Shown: positions 49,207 through 61,790 of the stretch, in pieces
Layout of the letters: each line of letters begins with the position of its first letter
How positions within the stretch are numbered: the stretch's first letter is position 1
Assembly: GCF_027744825.2 (NCBI RefSeq)
Contig: NC_071335.1
Location: 29,126,001 to 29,190,000 of the forward strand
Length of the DNA stretch: 64,000 nucleotides
From: Synchiropus splendidus
Taxonomy: Eukaryota > Chordata > Actinopteri > Syngnathiformes > Callionymidae
Direction: 5' to 3'
Made by a program: the position numbers and the translations under genes
Notes under the pieces: generated by a model
Told to the model about the DNA's origin: nothing
The model's database searches: none
The model's input: only the letters and a program-made list of their open reading frames with translations

Positions 49207-50754
49207 GAAACAAAACAAAAATAATTGAGAGTGAAAACAAAAAAAAAAAAAAAATAGGTCACGCTCACCACGGGGTTGTCAGGTGATGCGTGGGTTCTGG
49301 CGCCTGGGCTCCAGCTCATAGGAGATACTTAGTAGGAAGGAGGTGACGGTAAATTGGATTTTCCGGGGGATATGTCAGCTTCAGATCGTACTTGTCTATT
49401 TGCTTGGTTTTGCTCTGTTTACCAACATTTCAACTATTTTTTTATATGGCGGCAATGGATTGGAATGGTACTACACACAGGCACGTAACTAATTCATCCA
49501 CCCCCGGACACACTCCATTTCTTCCTAGTCATACTACATATCCTCTTCGAACCCACCCACCCAATTTCCAGTGAAAATTAATATATACAACACCAGTTTA
49601 CTATGATTATTACCCAAGATAATTGTGGTTCTGAGCACAAACACTGCAATGGTTTCATTACTCAGTTCCAATAAAGAATAGCTGATACATTATGTTGCAT
49701 GTTAATAAAAAGATTTCTCATATCTCTGCTCCATTCGCACCATTGTCAGCTCCATTAAACAAAAGGAGTCGTTGACCTTAATGCATAAATTCAAAAGGAA
49801 CGTGACACAGCAGGTCACCAGCAGACGGAGGTTTTCAAACCTCTGCCCCGCACAGATAAGAGGTTGACACAATCCCGCACCTTGGACAGATTGTTAACTC
49901 TCTCCCTGTGTGGGGACTGTATGGGGAATGTCGGCCATGTTGCCTTGCTGTCCGCTCAAGCTTGTACGCTGCCAGATAATGCAGCTGTAAAATCAATGGT
50001 TATTACTCTCTGGGAAAAAAAAAAAATGTCATGTTAAGTGAAAAGAAAAAACGCTGTGCTGAAAAAAATTTGAAAAGACAAAGATAATTAAAAGAAGTGG
50101 CTTTGGGAGCGACAAATTCAAGGTCAGGCACTTAGAAAACCTTTAAACGGCTTTTTTAATTAGCGCGAAAATAAATAAAAAAAATAAAGTGAATCTCGTC
50201 GGAGCACTATGGCTCTCAGCGTGTGAGCTGATTTTTACAGGGAAAGATTAGAATGCCCTGATTCCTGAAGATCAAAAGGGACGAGCATTATTCAGGCACC
50301 CGAGTGCGATGTGAACACGCTGCGTTTTCAATGATTAAGCAGGAGATATTGGCAGCGACAGCATGGAAAGCTCATGTCGAGTTAAACATTCATAGAAACT
50401 GGGATCTGTGAAATATGGATGTCCTGGCCTGTTTTCCTTTAGATTTACATCGGCTGTGAAGTGGATGATGACAAGAACTGAGTGTATGTAAAGGACATGC
50501 ATATAAACTAAACCATTCAATTTTGTAGTGTAAAGTGTTCTAAAATATTAGTACTTTGTACTGCAGATGTTCCAACTCATAAATCCAAACATAACCTAAA
50601 GTTTTTGCCCCGCCCATATTATGCCCATACAAGGCAATGGGTATCATTAATAGACAGGTGGTGAGCTTATGTTGGTTGTTACCACACAGAAAAACTGAGG
50701 TGGAGAAGAAAATGCAAGCTAGAGAAAAATAAATAAAATAAAATCAATGAAGTA
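49207..50754. other. Unique non-coding DNA, partly CNE-like
   Basis: No gene is recognised. 49730-50340 is unique sequence with octamer-like ATGCATAAAT (49781-49790) and homeodomain-like TTAATTAGCG (50156-50165). It is a candidate conserved element only by appearance. A poly(A) run lies at about 49238-49254. Confidence 0.4.
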
Positions 50755-51403
50755 AAATGTCCGGTCCCTGTATGACCGGAGCAGGAGCATGGTTCGCATT
50801 GCCGGCAGTAAATCAGACTTGTTCCCGGTGCATGTTGGCCTCCGCCAGGGCTGCCCTTTGTCACCGGTTCTGTTCATCACTTTTATGGACAGAATTTCTA
50901 GGCGCAGCTCGGGGTCGGAGGGGATCTGGTTCTGGAACCACAGAATTTCATCTCTTGCGGACGATGTTCTGCTGGTCTCATCGGACCGGGACCTTCAGCA
51001 TGCATTGGGGCGGTTTGCAGCCGAGATGAGGATCAACACCTCCAAGTCTGAGCCCATGGTTCTCCACCGGAATAAGGTGACTTGCTCTCTCCAGGTCGGT
51101 GGAGAGTTCTTACCCCAAGTGGTGGAGTTTAAGTATCTCGGGGTCTTGTTCTCGAGTGAGGGAAAAGGGGAGCGTGAGATTGATAGACGGATTGGTGCAG
51201 CGGCAGCAGTGATGCGGTCGCTGTATCGGACCGTCGTGGTGAGGAGGGAGCTGAGTCACAAGACAAAGCTCTGGATTTACCGATCGATCTACGTTCCCAC
51301 CCTCAACCCTATGGTCACGAGCTTTGGGTCATGACCGAAAGGATGAGATCGCGGATACAAGCGGCTGAGATGAGTTTCCTCCGCAGCGAGGCTGGGCGCA
51401 CAT
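50755..51403 (+). pseudogene. LINE reverse-transcriptase fragment, frameshifted and truncated
   Basis: From 50759 the frame reads as the central part of a fish non-LTR retrotransposon reverse transcriptase. Counting from the Met at 50789, GLRQGCPLSP lies at residues 17-26, the catalytic pair ADD at residues 57-59 (50957-50965), and the thumb-proximal FKYLGVLFSSEGK block further on, then REIDRRIGAAAAVM. Normally ADD is preceded by Phe or Tyr; here residues just before it are lost (SSLADD), consistent with decay. At about 51303-51313 the frame is broken, and the conserved YGHELWVMTER continues in another frame, running to about 51400. Everything upstream of the palm (endonuclease) and the whole C-terminus and 3' UTR are missing. 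It is therefore an internal fragment, inactive. The clade was not assigned. Confidence 0.9.
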
Positions 51404-51429
51404 TGTATGAATGGCCCCCCATTCATACA
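51404..51429. repeat. Perfect 11-bp-arm hairpin at the LINE fragment edge
   Basis: TGTATGAATGG and CCATTCATACA flank a CCCC loop exactly where similarity to the LINE stops. It may be a footprint of the event that truncated the fragment. Confidence 0.85.
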
Positions 51430-52747
51430 TACAACAGAATCACCAAACGTTTAAATCCAGCTGAGCAGTAGCCTGAGATATAGACCACACCAGGAGCATC
51501 CTCCAGTGAACCAGCTGCAAAAGAAGAGATATCTGTGGATTTTGTTTCATAAGTCGAAAGGGATAAGGCATATTTCAAAGGAGAGTGCAAATTAGAGCAA
51601 AAACATACAGTATCATACAAGTTCTGTTCAACTGATCTACTCTGTCAGGAGACGGACAGCTCAAAAGGGAGCATGGAGCTCTGAACACATCTGGCATCAA
51701 TAACGACTACCTTAGAAAGATGAGGAGGCAGAAATGAGGCCAGTGAAGTGTTTGGAAACCGAGTGTTCGATAACAGTAAGAGCTGTACTTTGGAAACTTA
51801 CAGTGATGCTAGATCTATGCCTATAGTACTATGGTATAAAAGCCATTGGTTTTTCTGAGTTTGGCACACGCTCATGTTTAGCAATCCTAAAATACAAATG
51901 ACCGAGTTATTCAAGGTTTGTCTTGCATTGATGCCTCTTCCTCAATCTGTCCTCGTCTGACTCTCCACGATCATCAAGTGTTGCTAGTACGTACAGTAAG
52001 TGTTACCTGAAGCCCCGTGGAAGCTGTGGCCCCAATGTTTTGCTATCCAGTCATCTGCACGAGTCAGGAATTTCCCTCTTCCTCTTCCATAGATCTTACG
52101 TAAACCCCCCCTCTTGCTTCGACATCCACAATGTTTTTTGTCTAATATTCGCATATTTGACGATAAAGTTAGCATAATGCTCGTTCGGAGTCATAGGGAG
52201 TCAAGACGTCCATAGGGAGTAGAGTCAGTTCGGACAATCCATCCTTATTCCTATGGCATCCTATGCTGACGCCGAAGGCAGAATTCTGCTTTGCATGTCA
52301 GGCTTGTACGGCATATCTTTACGCCATTGGCAGCATGTCACGTCCAAAAAATACAGTTTGGAAAGCCTTTCGTCATATCTATAAATAGCAGCTGACAACC
52401 AATGTATGTCCCTGCACCTCGCGGTTGGTGCTCCTCCACCACTCCCAGTTGTTCTACTCCACATGTATTACTCCATTGAAACGCCTCTGTGTCAACATGC
52501 AACAGAGAAGGCTGCCTTTGGCGTCAGTATAGCACTCAAACGTCCACTTTCTCAACATCAGTATATAACGCTTTGAGGCATTTGAGTTGATGATGATCTC
52601 AAATGAAATACAAATCTCCCACAGAACTGTTCATGGATAACAAAACTCCAAATTCCCTGCACTACTTGATCTAACACCAGTGCTATTCTGGCAATTTTCC
52701 AGAGTTATCTTTTATTTGTAAGCCGCGACCCCAGTGTTGATTGAAGA

Positions 52748-52748
<1 letters not shown>
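51430..52748. other. Unclassified DNA, no gene recognised
   Basis: The stretch 52140-52560 has the texture of an old dispersed repeat (ATAGGGAGT occurs twice, at about 52192 and 52212), but no second copy was found in this window. A TATAAATAG box-like string at 52380-52388 has no supporting context. Confidence 0.4.
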
Positions 52749-52813
<65 letters not shown>

Positions 52814-52856
52814 TATAATAACAATAATAATTGGCAATAATAATAATAATAACAAT
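52749..52856. repeat. (AAT)n microsatellite
   Basis: About 20 uninterrupted AAT units, then a decayed AAT/AAC tail. Poly-Asn, poly-Tyr and poly-Ile frames across it are artefacts. Confidence 0.97.
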
Positions 52857-53588
52857 GGGAAACTTCATAAAATACAGGATGGAAAGACCGAGGCAAGAAA
52901 AAAAAATCTCTTTTTTCCTTTCTTATTTCTCCGCTACCTTGGACTGACACTCGATTGCTGTCAACATGCCAAGGTCTGCACGAGAATGAGTGCAAATTGG
53001 CCAAGTTTCAACCATGTAATTAATCACTCAGACAGAGTTTGAAACCGTCGTGCCAGATTGACGTGGGTGTGTTTGTAGCTGGTGGTTTTGGTGGGTGGGA
53101 ATTTAGAATCTTGTAAATGCATTGTGTAGGTGGCGAGCTCATTAACAGTTTTACCTACATTCTACCTCATTAATTTGGATTTAGTTTTTATCCTCCCGCA
53201 GGTATTTTCTTCTCCACCTCGGTTCTGACTGGAATAAAAATGTTTACGGTTATATTAAATGCCTTTTACTTTCCATGGCCGCCTCATGAGCAGAGTCTTG
53301 GTCTGCATATGTTTCCAACAACATATTGCTTGTTTTTTATTTCAGTTGAAAAGAAAAAATAATCGAATTAATCACATTTTATGTCATATCTGCTAAAGGT
53401 CTCCTGACAAAGAATTTCAGTTTTAGGATATTAAAAAATTATAGTGCATGACCCTGTCAATTGAATACAGTAAGAAGAGAAGATTTGAAATACAGTTTTT
53501 TATTGGTGAACTGTGCTTCATGAATGAAATCCAAAAGTAAAGGTCAAGCACATCAGCGCAAACCAGCGAGGCCAGGTGCATTATTCAG
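52857..53588. other. Unique non-coding DNA
   Basis: No gene, RNA or repeat copy is recognised. Confidence 0.55.
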
Positions 53589-53589
53589 A

Positions 53590-53798
53590 AATGCAAAACA
53601 AATACAGCAATACAGTGAAATAAATAAAATAAAGCTGTCTTCAAAAATGTAAAACAAATACAGCAATACAGTGAAATAAATAAAATAAAGCTGTCTTCAA
53701 AAATGTAAAACAAATACAGCAATACAGCGAAATAAATAAAATAAAGCTGTCTTCAAAAATGTAAAACAAATACAGCAATACAGCGAAATAAATAAAAT
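53590..53798. repeat. 56-bp minisatellite, about 3.7 copies
   Basis: The anchor CTGTCTTCAAAA recurs every 56 bp (ends of CTGTCT at 53640, 53696 and 53752). Units contain AAACAAATACAGCAATACAG and an AAATAAATAAAAT run. The copies are nearly identical, differing mainly at GTGAAA versus GCGAAA. The final copy stops before the CTGTCT block. Confidence 0.95.
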
Positions 53799-54989
53799 GT
53801 CTCACATAGGCACTTAAGCTCAATATAGCTCAAATAGTTCAAAAATGAATAATAGAAGTATAACACGCCTCTAAATGAGGCAAAATGAAGAACCGTATTT
53901 TTATTTTAACACGTTAAAACGACAGCACTAATCAAAATAAATGCTGTAACTGCTACCTACGTCGGCTGAAGAGGGTGAAATATTCAACGTGAACATGAAA
54001 TACTCTTCAGTTAAAGTGCACGTTTCAAGATCAGCACTGATTTCTGCGAAGATCCTTGCTGCTCCACCATGCAGATTGCCTGTTTGCCTCTTCGCAGTTT
54101 GCCTCCTTGGTGTCGGCATATTGTCCTTGCGTCAGCAAAGGTTCCATCCGTTCGCCTCCCGCAGGTAAAGCGTGCAGGCCAAATTAATGAGTGGCTCTAA
54201 TGGCCCACGGGTGAACTGTAGTTCAAATGGTTGTCTCCCTCCATCGCGACAAGACTTTTCCATTTAACTGGGGTGTACTTTTTTTGGTTCACCCTTGGCT
54301 CTGTTTTCAGGAACAGTGGCGAATAAATGTTTGTTTGATAACGCACTTCAGCAGGATGCAACGGAGATAAAACCCTATTCAACAACCTTAAGCCCTTGCC
54401 AAGTCACAGAGGTAACAATTGCATCAGGTGATCCAAGACTTCCATTCTCCCTGCTGGCTACTTCACCTCAGCTTGAGTATGAGATTCAAAGACGTGAATA
54501 TGTCACTTGCAGTCATTTAAGAAGTGGATGATGGTGGTGAGCTGAAGAAAGGCTTCGAGTGCGACGGTGGAGACACCATGGACAAGACCAAACAACACTT
54601 GTTGTTTACAGTCGTACCATGTACAAGCAGTGGCAGCAGAGGCATCAATTTATGTAGAAAAGGTTGTGAGATTCCTTCTGATCTGCAGGAGTCTGTGGAA
54701 ATTCTTTCTCTGTTATTGAGAAAATAAATAAATCAGGGCCCTTTATGCGTGTCAAGCTTGATTTGTCACAGACAGTTTCTATATATTACAAGGTGAAAAA
54801 TTGTTTGGCCATCATCTGAAAGGTGCAGAGTGAGTCACCACGACGCAATATTTAGTGTTTTTGAAACAGGAAAAGTAGCGTCAATACCACACTCATCACT
54901 TTTCCCGGACATGAAAGGGACTTTTTTTGCTGTTTTTTGCAAGGTGAAATGACATTTAATATTTTTGCCCCGGGCAATCTGACTTCACC
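53799..54989. other. Unique non-coding DNA
   Basis: No gene or repeat copy is recognised. Frames of 60-78 codons have no known motif. Confidence 0.5.
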
Positions 54990-55340
54990 CTCTTCAGGAC
55001 CTGTATGTCTCCAGGACCCAGAGACGCGCAGGTCGGATCACAGCCGACCCTTCTCACCCTGGTCATGGACTGTTTGTTCCTCTTCGGCTACGGTCCATCC
55101 AGACCAGAACCTCCCGTCACAGGAACAGCTTCTTCCCCTCAGCTGCAGTAATGTTGAATTTGTGAACAGCCCTTGTTGTTTATTTATTTCAGAAGGACTT
55201 CTATCGTTTAGTTTATTTTCATTCATTTACTTATTTATTTATTTATTTTTAATTGTTATTTTTATTTTGCTCATGACTGCACAATGTACCAAAGCACTTT
55301 CCTAGTTGGTGGAATCCTCACTGACATCGGCAATAAAGCT
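54990..55340 (+). pseudogene. LINE C-terminal coding end and 3' UTR relic
   Basis: Starting at 54998 a frame of 55 codons ends at a TGA (55163-55165). It contains SRTQRRAGRITADPSHPGHG and then RTSRHRNSFFPSA. Both are blocks I recognise from the C-terminus of teleost LINE ORF2 proteins. A T-rich 3' UTR follows, with TGTTGTTTATTTATTT-type sequence, GCACAATG and CAATAAAG near 55331. This is the expected layout of the element's 3' end in plus orientation. Everything upstream of the last 55 codons is missing, so this is a 5'-truncated copy. A stop codon lies shortly upstream in the same frame. Confidence 0.75.
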
Positions 55341-57289
55341 TTTCCGATTAACTTTAAGGTAAATAAAGTTATGTGAACGGTGTCTTTCATTGGTGTTTTT
55401 CAAAGATACATGCAATTGTGTATTTGGAATTATGCGACTTCTTGATATAAATACTTCTGAATCGGTTGTGAAGTCGTTTTTTGGGGTGTTGATCTGTGTT
55501 GTTTTCATGACTGTATGTGCAGTCTCAACAAAACACATTCATTGGAGCAGCCCTCCTCAGAAAACGTGTCGTACACTCCAACAAGGGATCAGTCAACCAG
55601 CCCCATGCTTGGTGCTAGAGTACCAAATAATAGATATGCAGTATATTCGGGGATCAGCAGGTTAAAGTCCTGGAAAGTTCATCCATGATCTCAGATTCGG
55701 AGAGTCAAAGTGGTGGCAGTTCAGACACACAAGTGGCTCAAACATGAGCTGGGGAGCATGAGGTGTTGGAGCAACAACGACAGCTACAGTAAATACTGAT
55801 AACGGCTGCCACCATTTTGCTGGTATGTGACCTCTTATGCTTCACATGTATGAAGATATGCAAAACAGCGGAAAGTGGCCATAAATCTAAGTGTATAAGT
55901 AGAACTACAAGCTTGAAGTCGCAAAAAAGGGGTTGCACGCATGGCGAATGTAAGTTCACATACTTGAAGACATTTTTTACTCCAGTTTTTTTTTGCAAGA
56001 GCACAAATCCACTGCAGCGAGGACATAGATCACGATCTCTGCGCCCCCTCGCTTTTGCTCCTCCCTGTCTGAGATATTGGGCGCAACATGAACTTGAGCA
56101 GTTGCAGGTCACTCTGGCCGATCGCATGAGGCAAAGCAACGGACCACTTCCGGGAGTTGAGTTGACTCAATGTCGACATTTAATAATAATAACAATAATA
56201 ATAATACTAATACTGTGCAGCAAAGGATGCTGCACATTTGCCATCACCTACATTTTAGGGACAGTGTCAAGTCCAATACTGAAACAGAAAGAAGCATAAG
56301 GCAAACTTGTCTCCTCTTCAAAAAAGGAATTAAGGATATTAAATGAGCTTGTCTCCTGATGTAACGTCAGGCTGAAAATGAGGCGGCTATCATAAGCATG
56401 ATTGAACGCCTATCACACGTTTTGGCAACGGTTCAGAGGAAACACAATGGCGGGTCATGAGACCTAATGGAGAAAATCCCAACACCGCGCACCACCCGGT
56501 TCCCCCGCGAGTCGCCACCATCTGTGCACATCACCCGTCATTGTCTCTACTTATTGCTCCGCTGTGGCCCTTGATTCCCTTTTTCATACTTCAAAAAGGA
56601 GAAACTGGGTCTTGGAGTTTTCAAGTCTGATCCCCCCGAGTTAGTAACTTCACCGAGTCCCGCATTTATCATTTCCGAGGTGGTGGTCAATGTGTTTCTC
56701 AGCTATTCTGCCGTAGGAATCTTGCTTCAAGGATAACTTTGCAAAGGTTCGTTCAACCATCACAGACACACACACACACACAGAGACACACGAAGGGAAG
56801 GCTTCATTACAACCACCAGCTGGAGAGGCATTTCACTTCATCCATCACAATGCGGCCTGGGATGCATACTTACAGACATGCTCTCATCCATTTAAACACA
56901 CACAATCATCAGCACTGGGGTTAGTGATGCTTCCAAGCCAACAGAAAAAACTGCACTGAAATGTACCTGATACTGGCCTTAAAAAAACAATCATGAATCA
57001 CGGCTCCCCCGAAAGTGATGCACTTTCCTCACCAAACGCTCTTCATATTTCATCCTCAGGGGGGACGCCGCTGCTTTGACACATGGAAATGATTCTGTGC
57101 TTTAATCCTAAACTAATGAACAAACTGAAATGGAGTGCTGCTGAGGAAATGATGAGACGTCGCTGTAATAGATCAAGATTGTTAGATTGTGCCTGGCTTT
57201 TTTTTGGTTCCAGCAAGGAGAAACTCCATGAATTTCCACGAGTCAATTAAACTTGATCTACAAATCCTTATTGCAATTGTAACCACATT
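55341..57289. other. Unique non-coding DNA
   Basis: No gene is recognised. The frame 55817-56299 (160 codons, plus strand) overlaps a 133-codon minus-strand frame and shows no domain, so it is treated as chance. A decayed (AAT)n lies at 56180-56214, and a (CA)n tract at about 56763-56781. Confidence 0.5.
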
Positions 57290-57440
57290 CGTTCATCCAT
57301 TTCCATCGTTGATGCGGCGGTAATTCTATTTCTTGGCTACACTGTGGAGGTTACCAGCCCATGGCAGGGCTCATGTGATCACTGTGAGCAGGGGTCTCGA
57401 ACATGTGGCCTGTGGGCGTATGATGTTCCAACTAGGTTGA
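57290..57440. repeat. Possible dispersed-repeat fragments (hAT-type end)
   Basis: CAGGGGTCTCGAAC at 57391-57404 followed by TGTGGCCTGTGGGC resembles the terminus of fish hAT-type repeats with GGGTCTCAAAC ends, as in 35659-35838. The preceding TTCATCCATTTCC stretch also resembles common fish repeat DNA. No opposite end was found. Confidence 0.3.
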
Positions 57441-57559
57441 AAATCTAGCTCAGAGGCACTGTTTACTTTGTACAACAACGGTGGTAAGTAAATGGTGAAG
57501 GCAAATTGACTTAAACCCACTGACACATCTCCATGGCTAATATATGGATTTTCACAGGC

Positions 57560-57876
57560 TAAAGAGCATCATGCTGCCAAAATATTCAGCCTCGACACAT
57601 CAAACCGATGAAATCGCAGGCGTTTTATTGACCTTAAACCGCTGATAATGCGTTGTTTTTGCCTGCGTGTCTGCAGCTCTGCCAACAGAGCCGATCTTCT
57701 AGAGGACCAGAGATGAGAAGCAGCAGCTGAGACCAGCTGTGGTGGCAGAACTTCAAAACACAGGGCTGAAAACAGAAACATTTTGAGCCGTTTAATGTCA
57801 ATAAAAGATGATTCAAATTCAGAACATTGTTGAGTTTGTTTCATGAGTCAGTCTTGATGCTGGACCCTGTTTTAAA
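57560..57876 (-). repeat. Dispersed repeat, family 1, copy b (longer form)
   Basis: This is the reverse complement counterpart of 3817-4040, sharing CTCAGCTGCTGCTTCTCATC and GATCGGCTCTG among other blocks. It contains roughly 95 bp that copy a lacks, including a CATTAAACGGCTCAAAATG block that is echoed later in the same copy as GGTTTAAGGTCAATAAAACG. This suggests an internal duplication in copy b or a deletion in copy a. Confidence 0.65.
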
Positions 57877-60800
57877 AACGTGTTGAAGTAGAAGCCTCAT
57901 GCATTTTCAAGCTGTCTGACCTTTCTACGACGCAGACAGCACCACTGCATGTGCGGCTTATGTTTGAACAAGATCTATTTTCCGTCTTGACTTTAGTGGG
58001 TGTGGCTAATATTCCAGTGCACTCTATAGTCCGGAATTCCCGCTACTTGCCTTCTTTGGTCAATATTTTCAGTGACTGGCATCATACATAGCCCTCGGCC
58101 ATGGTGACAGTACGATTTTCATCGGGGACTTAAGATAGATAGAAAGCATAATAATGTCATCAAAACAACTACAACAACTACATTCAGAGTGTTCACGCTA
58201 CAATAGGAGGATGTAGGAAGGAAAAAAAAAGCAAACAAAAAGACAGTTGAACCTTTCAGGACCACCATAAGTATGATGCAATAGTGGAAGCCAGGCGCGC
58301 TACGTTCCTGATGTTGAAAATAACGCGGTTCCTTTAGGTCCTTTTTATTGGTCTTCATCAGAATTGACTTCACAACAGCCAAGTGATTGTGAACAAAAAT
58401 GCAAATACATAACTACATCAATATTTCGAGTTTACAACTTCAATGGAATGATGAAGACAACAACAGCAACTCATGTTAGAATTCGAAAAACAAAGGTCAC
58501 ATTTTGGGTTTGAGGTATTTCATCTATTTATAGGTGTGAACAAACAAACTGGAAATGGAAACTACCCTGTGGTCGCCAAAAGCTACAAACTGAAACACAC
58601 TGAGAGGCTGCAGCACACACAACAGTCTTTCCAGATGAGTGTGAATCACAAAAGACACACATGAGAAAATCAAATAAAATATGAAGCACGTTACTACTCG
58701 TTCATTTGTTTGTGTTTCAAATAAAGGTCATATGAAGGTGTGGTTTTTTTTATTTTTATTGTCAATGCATCTGAATTCATTGAAACAATTTAGTCCTCGC
58801 ATCTCACACTTTGTTTTTCAAATGTACTGCAGCTAATGGTGATATTTTCACAAGAAGTTGAATTAGTTGCTAACCCAGTTTCTGACAGTCTGAACACGAG
58901 ACACATCAGAAAACAAACACAGGCCGTGTTTTGGCACTTGCCCATTGTTTTCCTTTTGAAAAAATCTTTGTCAGAGTGTGCTCCTTTGCTGAGGAAAAGA
59001 AAGTAGAACAAGAACAACATCTGGCACTGGAGACAGAACTGCTGTGAACATGTCGCATTCCTCCGCCCTGGCTCACTTTACCTCAACTATCCGAGGCATT
59101 CCTCTGCTCTACCAATCTGGGTAATGGTTGGAATAATAATATCGTCAATGCCCTGGTGGTATATGCCATATATAGTTTGGGAAAATCAAAACCAGCAAGT
59201 GCATCAGAGGGATGTGTTTATGGTATCAAAGTATTGCTATTAGGAAAAGCTCTGCTTTAAAAAAATAAAAAAATCTTATCATACCTCATGCTGCACCTGA
59301 AATGATTTATGAGCTGTATGTGATTCTCTGAAATTCTCAATAAATAAATGCAATTTAAATATTAATAATTCATTTCTCAACAGTGACTTGCCTCACGTGT
59401 TACTGTTTTTGAATTTATTTATTCAGCATGTCCCAGAGTATCACATTTTGGAACAGCTGTAGATCTAGGGCTTGAACAGTGGTGTGTCCAGTTCTAACCT
59501 GTGATATTTGTGTGGCATCAGAATCCAAGTGGGTGTTTGCAAAAGTTGTCCAGTGTCACAGATCCATTTCCTCGGCGAGATTATTGTTTACAGATGTGGA
59601 CAGAAGGCTTTGCAGTTCTGTGACAAGAGACTTAGGGAACAGCTTTTGCGTTTGGCTTTTTTGCAGCTTGAATACTCCAGCGCTCATCACTGGGTTGCTT
59701 TTCATCAGAGTGTAAAGCAGAAGGGATTAGGACAACCACCTCCAAGTGTTTTTTTTTTTTTTTAATGGAACAAGGACATTGTCACATCGGATTACGTAGC
59801 TGCTCAAAAATAGAGAGGCTCAGTATCTTGGGGAATAGTTGGGGAGTGAGTTTCCAATAAAGTGGACCAGCTTGACTGGACCAACAGGGGTTGTGATATC
59901 CTGTCTGTCCCCCAAGAGGGAAGGTTCATGCTGCAGCACTTGGCAATTGCCACTTCCACACTCCATCTCAGACCTCTCATGCACCAAGGGCAAAGTTATG
60001 GATGGAATGTAGCCTTCCATTTGCCCCGACCATCAGATTTAGATGACTTCTGATCTGTGACGCACTCTGTACCCAATATGTCTTGCCATTGTCACCACGA
60101 TTCAAAACGCAGCAGACATTCAACAAAGACCAGGGCAGATAATACTAGATGTTCATGCAAGACCAGTCTTTGTCGGACTATATAAAAATAAAGAGATTGG
60201 TTGATACTCTCAGACCTCATCCTGAAGGTCCAACCAAAGCAACTTCTCCTCCACTGAAAGAGGATGATTCCTTTGGAGTCCTTTTTTTTCAAGGCCAAAG
60301 AGCAGTCAAAAGAAAAAATGCCTGACATTTCTCACTTATAGCGCCCTCAGCATAGCAACGGCCTTGAAGTGAATACATTTTTCCCTTCAATCCAAATAAA
60401 TAGTTTCGTGTAAAATTTGTCATTGAAAACGACAATGTCTTCATTCTTATTCAGCCGGCCCGGAAAGACGGGTTTAATTGTTTTGTCAGTGTCGCAGGAG
60501 TTGCCACACAAAATGTCATCTACATTTATATTGCTCTCCTTGTCAGATCAGTCTTTCAAGTCTCTTCCGAAAGAAAGAAAGTGTTGCAGATTGTGAGAAT
60601 TTGATGTCAAGCCTCACTCGTTCAAAGGAAGACGGCGGAAGACGAGTCCAATCAGGAAGAAGGTGAAAGTGAGTCAAAATCAGAAATGTCTGTTTTTCTT
60701 TTCTCTATTAAGTTTGAACAGTCGAACTGTATTCACCTTTACATGACAAATATTATATTACTGAGCTTGGCATGGCATAAAGAAGCGTAAGATTTTATCT

Positions 60801-61424
60801 ATTTATTTGAGGAGGAGGAGCCATAGTGCGACCATTTTTTTCTTTTTTTTTTTAAGAAAAACACCAGCAGCAGCACAGGTATGGCAATAATAACCATGAT
60901 CATCTTTAAACATCAATATACAGAGGGGTTCATAGTTTGTGACCAGCGATGACTGGTTGCGTGGGCATTTTCAGCAGTGAAAGTTTGGTGCTCCTGTTGT
61001 TTGTCTAAGTGAGAGGTAGCTTTCACATTATAATCTGCAAAAAGTGACATGAAAATAATAGATCTCAGATCTGAACAGGGTTCTATTCAGAGAAGAGTTT
61101 ACTGAAGTCTAGTCGACGGTTAGAAGACTAGTTCCGATGACCGACCACATCACAACCAGACTTATTTAGTGAAGAAAATTCTTCTCGAAATTTACAGCTA
61201 TGAGCCGCTTACCTTGCCAAGATACATGTGCATATTCTAGACAATGTCACCAGTAAATGGAGTCAACATTGATGAACAAGCAAACTAAGATTTTACTTTA
61301 TTTTTATTGCCATACTTCGAGACTTTGAAAAATGGAAAGAGAATTGACACTGATGGAACCCAGGAGAATTATGTGGAAGCCAACTGCTTGGGATGCAGCA
61401 ATGAGATAGTGTTTTACTTTATAT
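57877..61424. other. Unique non-coding DNA
   Basis: No gene is recognised. Runs of T lie at 59749-59763 and about 60838-60854. The frames at 59479-59765 and 60092-60328 have no known domain. Confidence 0.5.
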
Positions 61425-61790
61425 ATCAGATTCAGAATCAGAAAAAGCTTTATTAATCCCAAGGGAGATTGTGTTTGTAACATGCTCTGTACACAACACA
61501 TCACAATAAATTAAAAATAAATAATATTATAGAGTGCAAAAAAAGGGATACAAAAGATCTTAGAAAAACAATGCGCAAGAACAGAAACTGTTCCAAAAAA
61601 ACCTTCATTGTATTTTTTTTCAGGGACAAATTGTATGTTTTTATTGCCAGAGGGAGAAAGGACCTTGTGTGCTGCTCGGTCTTTGAGTTGGGCAGACTCA
61701 GTCTGTTGGTCTAAGTGCATTTGTATTGGACCAGGAGCTCATGGAGGGGGTGGGCGATGTTGTCCAGGATATATTATAAGTTAGCTACGC
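61425..61790 (-). mobile_element. LINE 3'-end relic (minus orientation)
   Basis: Read on the minus strand, a short frame with LDNIAHPLHELL resembles the end of fish LINE ORF2 proteins. The region closes with GGGATTAATAAAGC, then TTTCTGATTCTGAATCTGA at 61425-61450. That is the hexamer-like (TTCTGA)n tail I recognise from a very common teleost LINE 3' end. The intervening part is AT-rich and decayed, and the frame 61511-61720 (minus) is not intact. Upstream reverse transcriptase is missing, so it is a 5'-truncated copy. Confidence 0.6.

Noticed and set aside
52380..52388. TATAAATAG as a core promoter
   Set aside because: A lone TATA-like string in AT-rich DNA without a downstream gene is expected by chance.
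52683..53042. Frames with poly-Ile, poly-Tyr or poly-Asn
   Set aside because: Artefacts of the (AAT)n microsatellite.
55738..56299. 133- and 160-codon frames on opposite strands
   Set aside because: Mutually overlapping, no domain recognised, low-complexity tail from (AAT)n.
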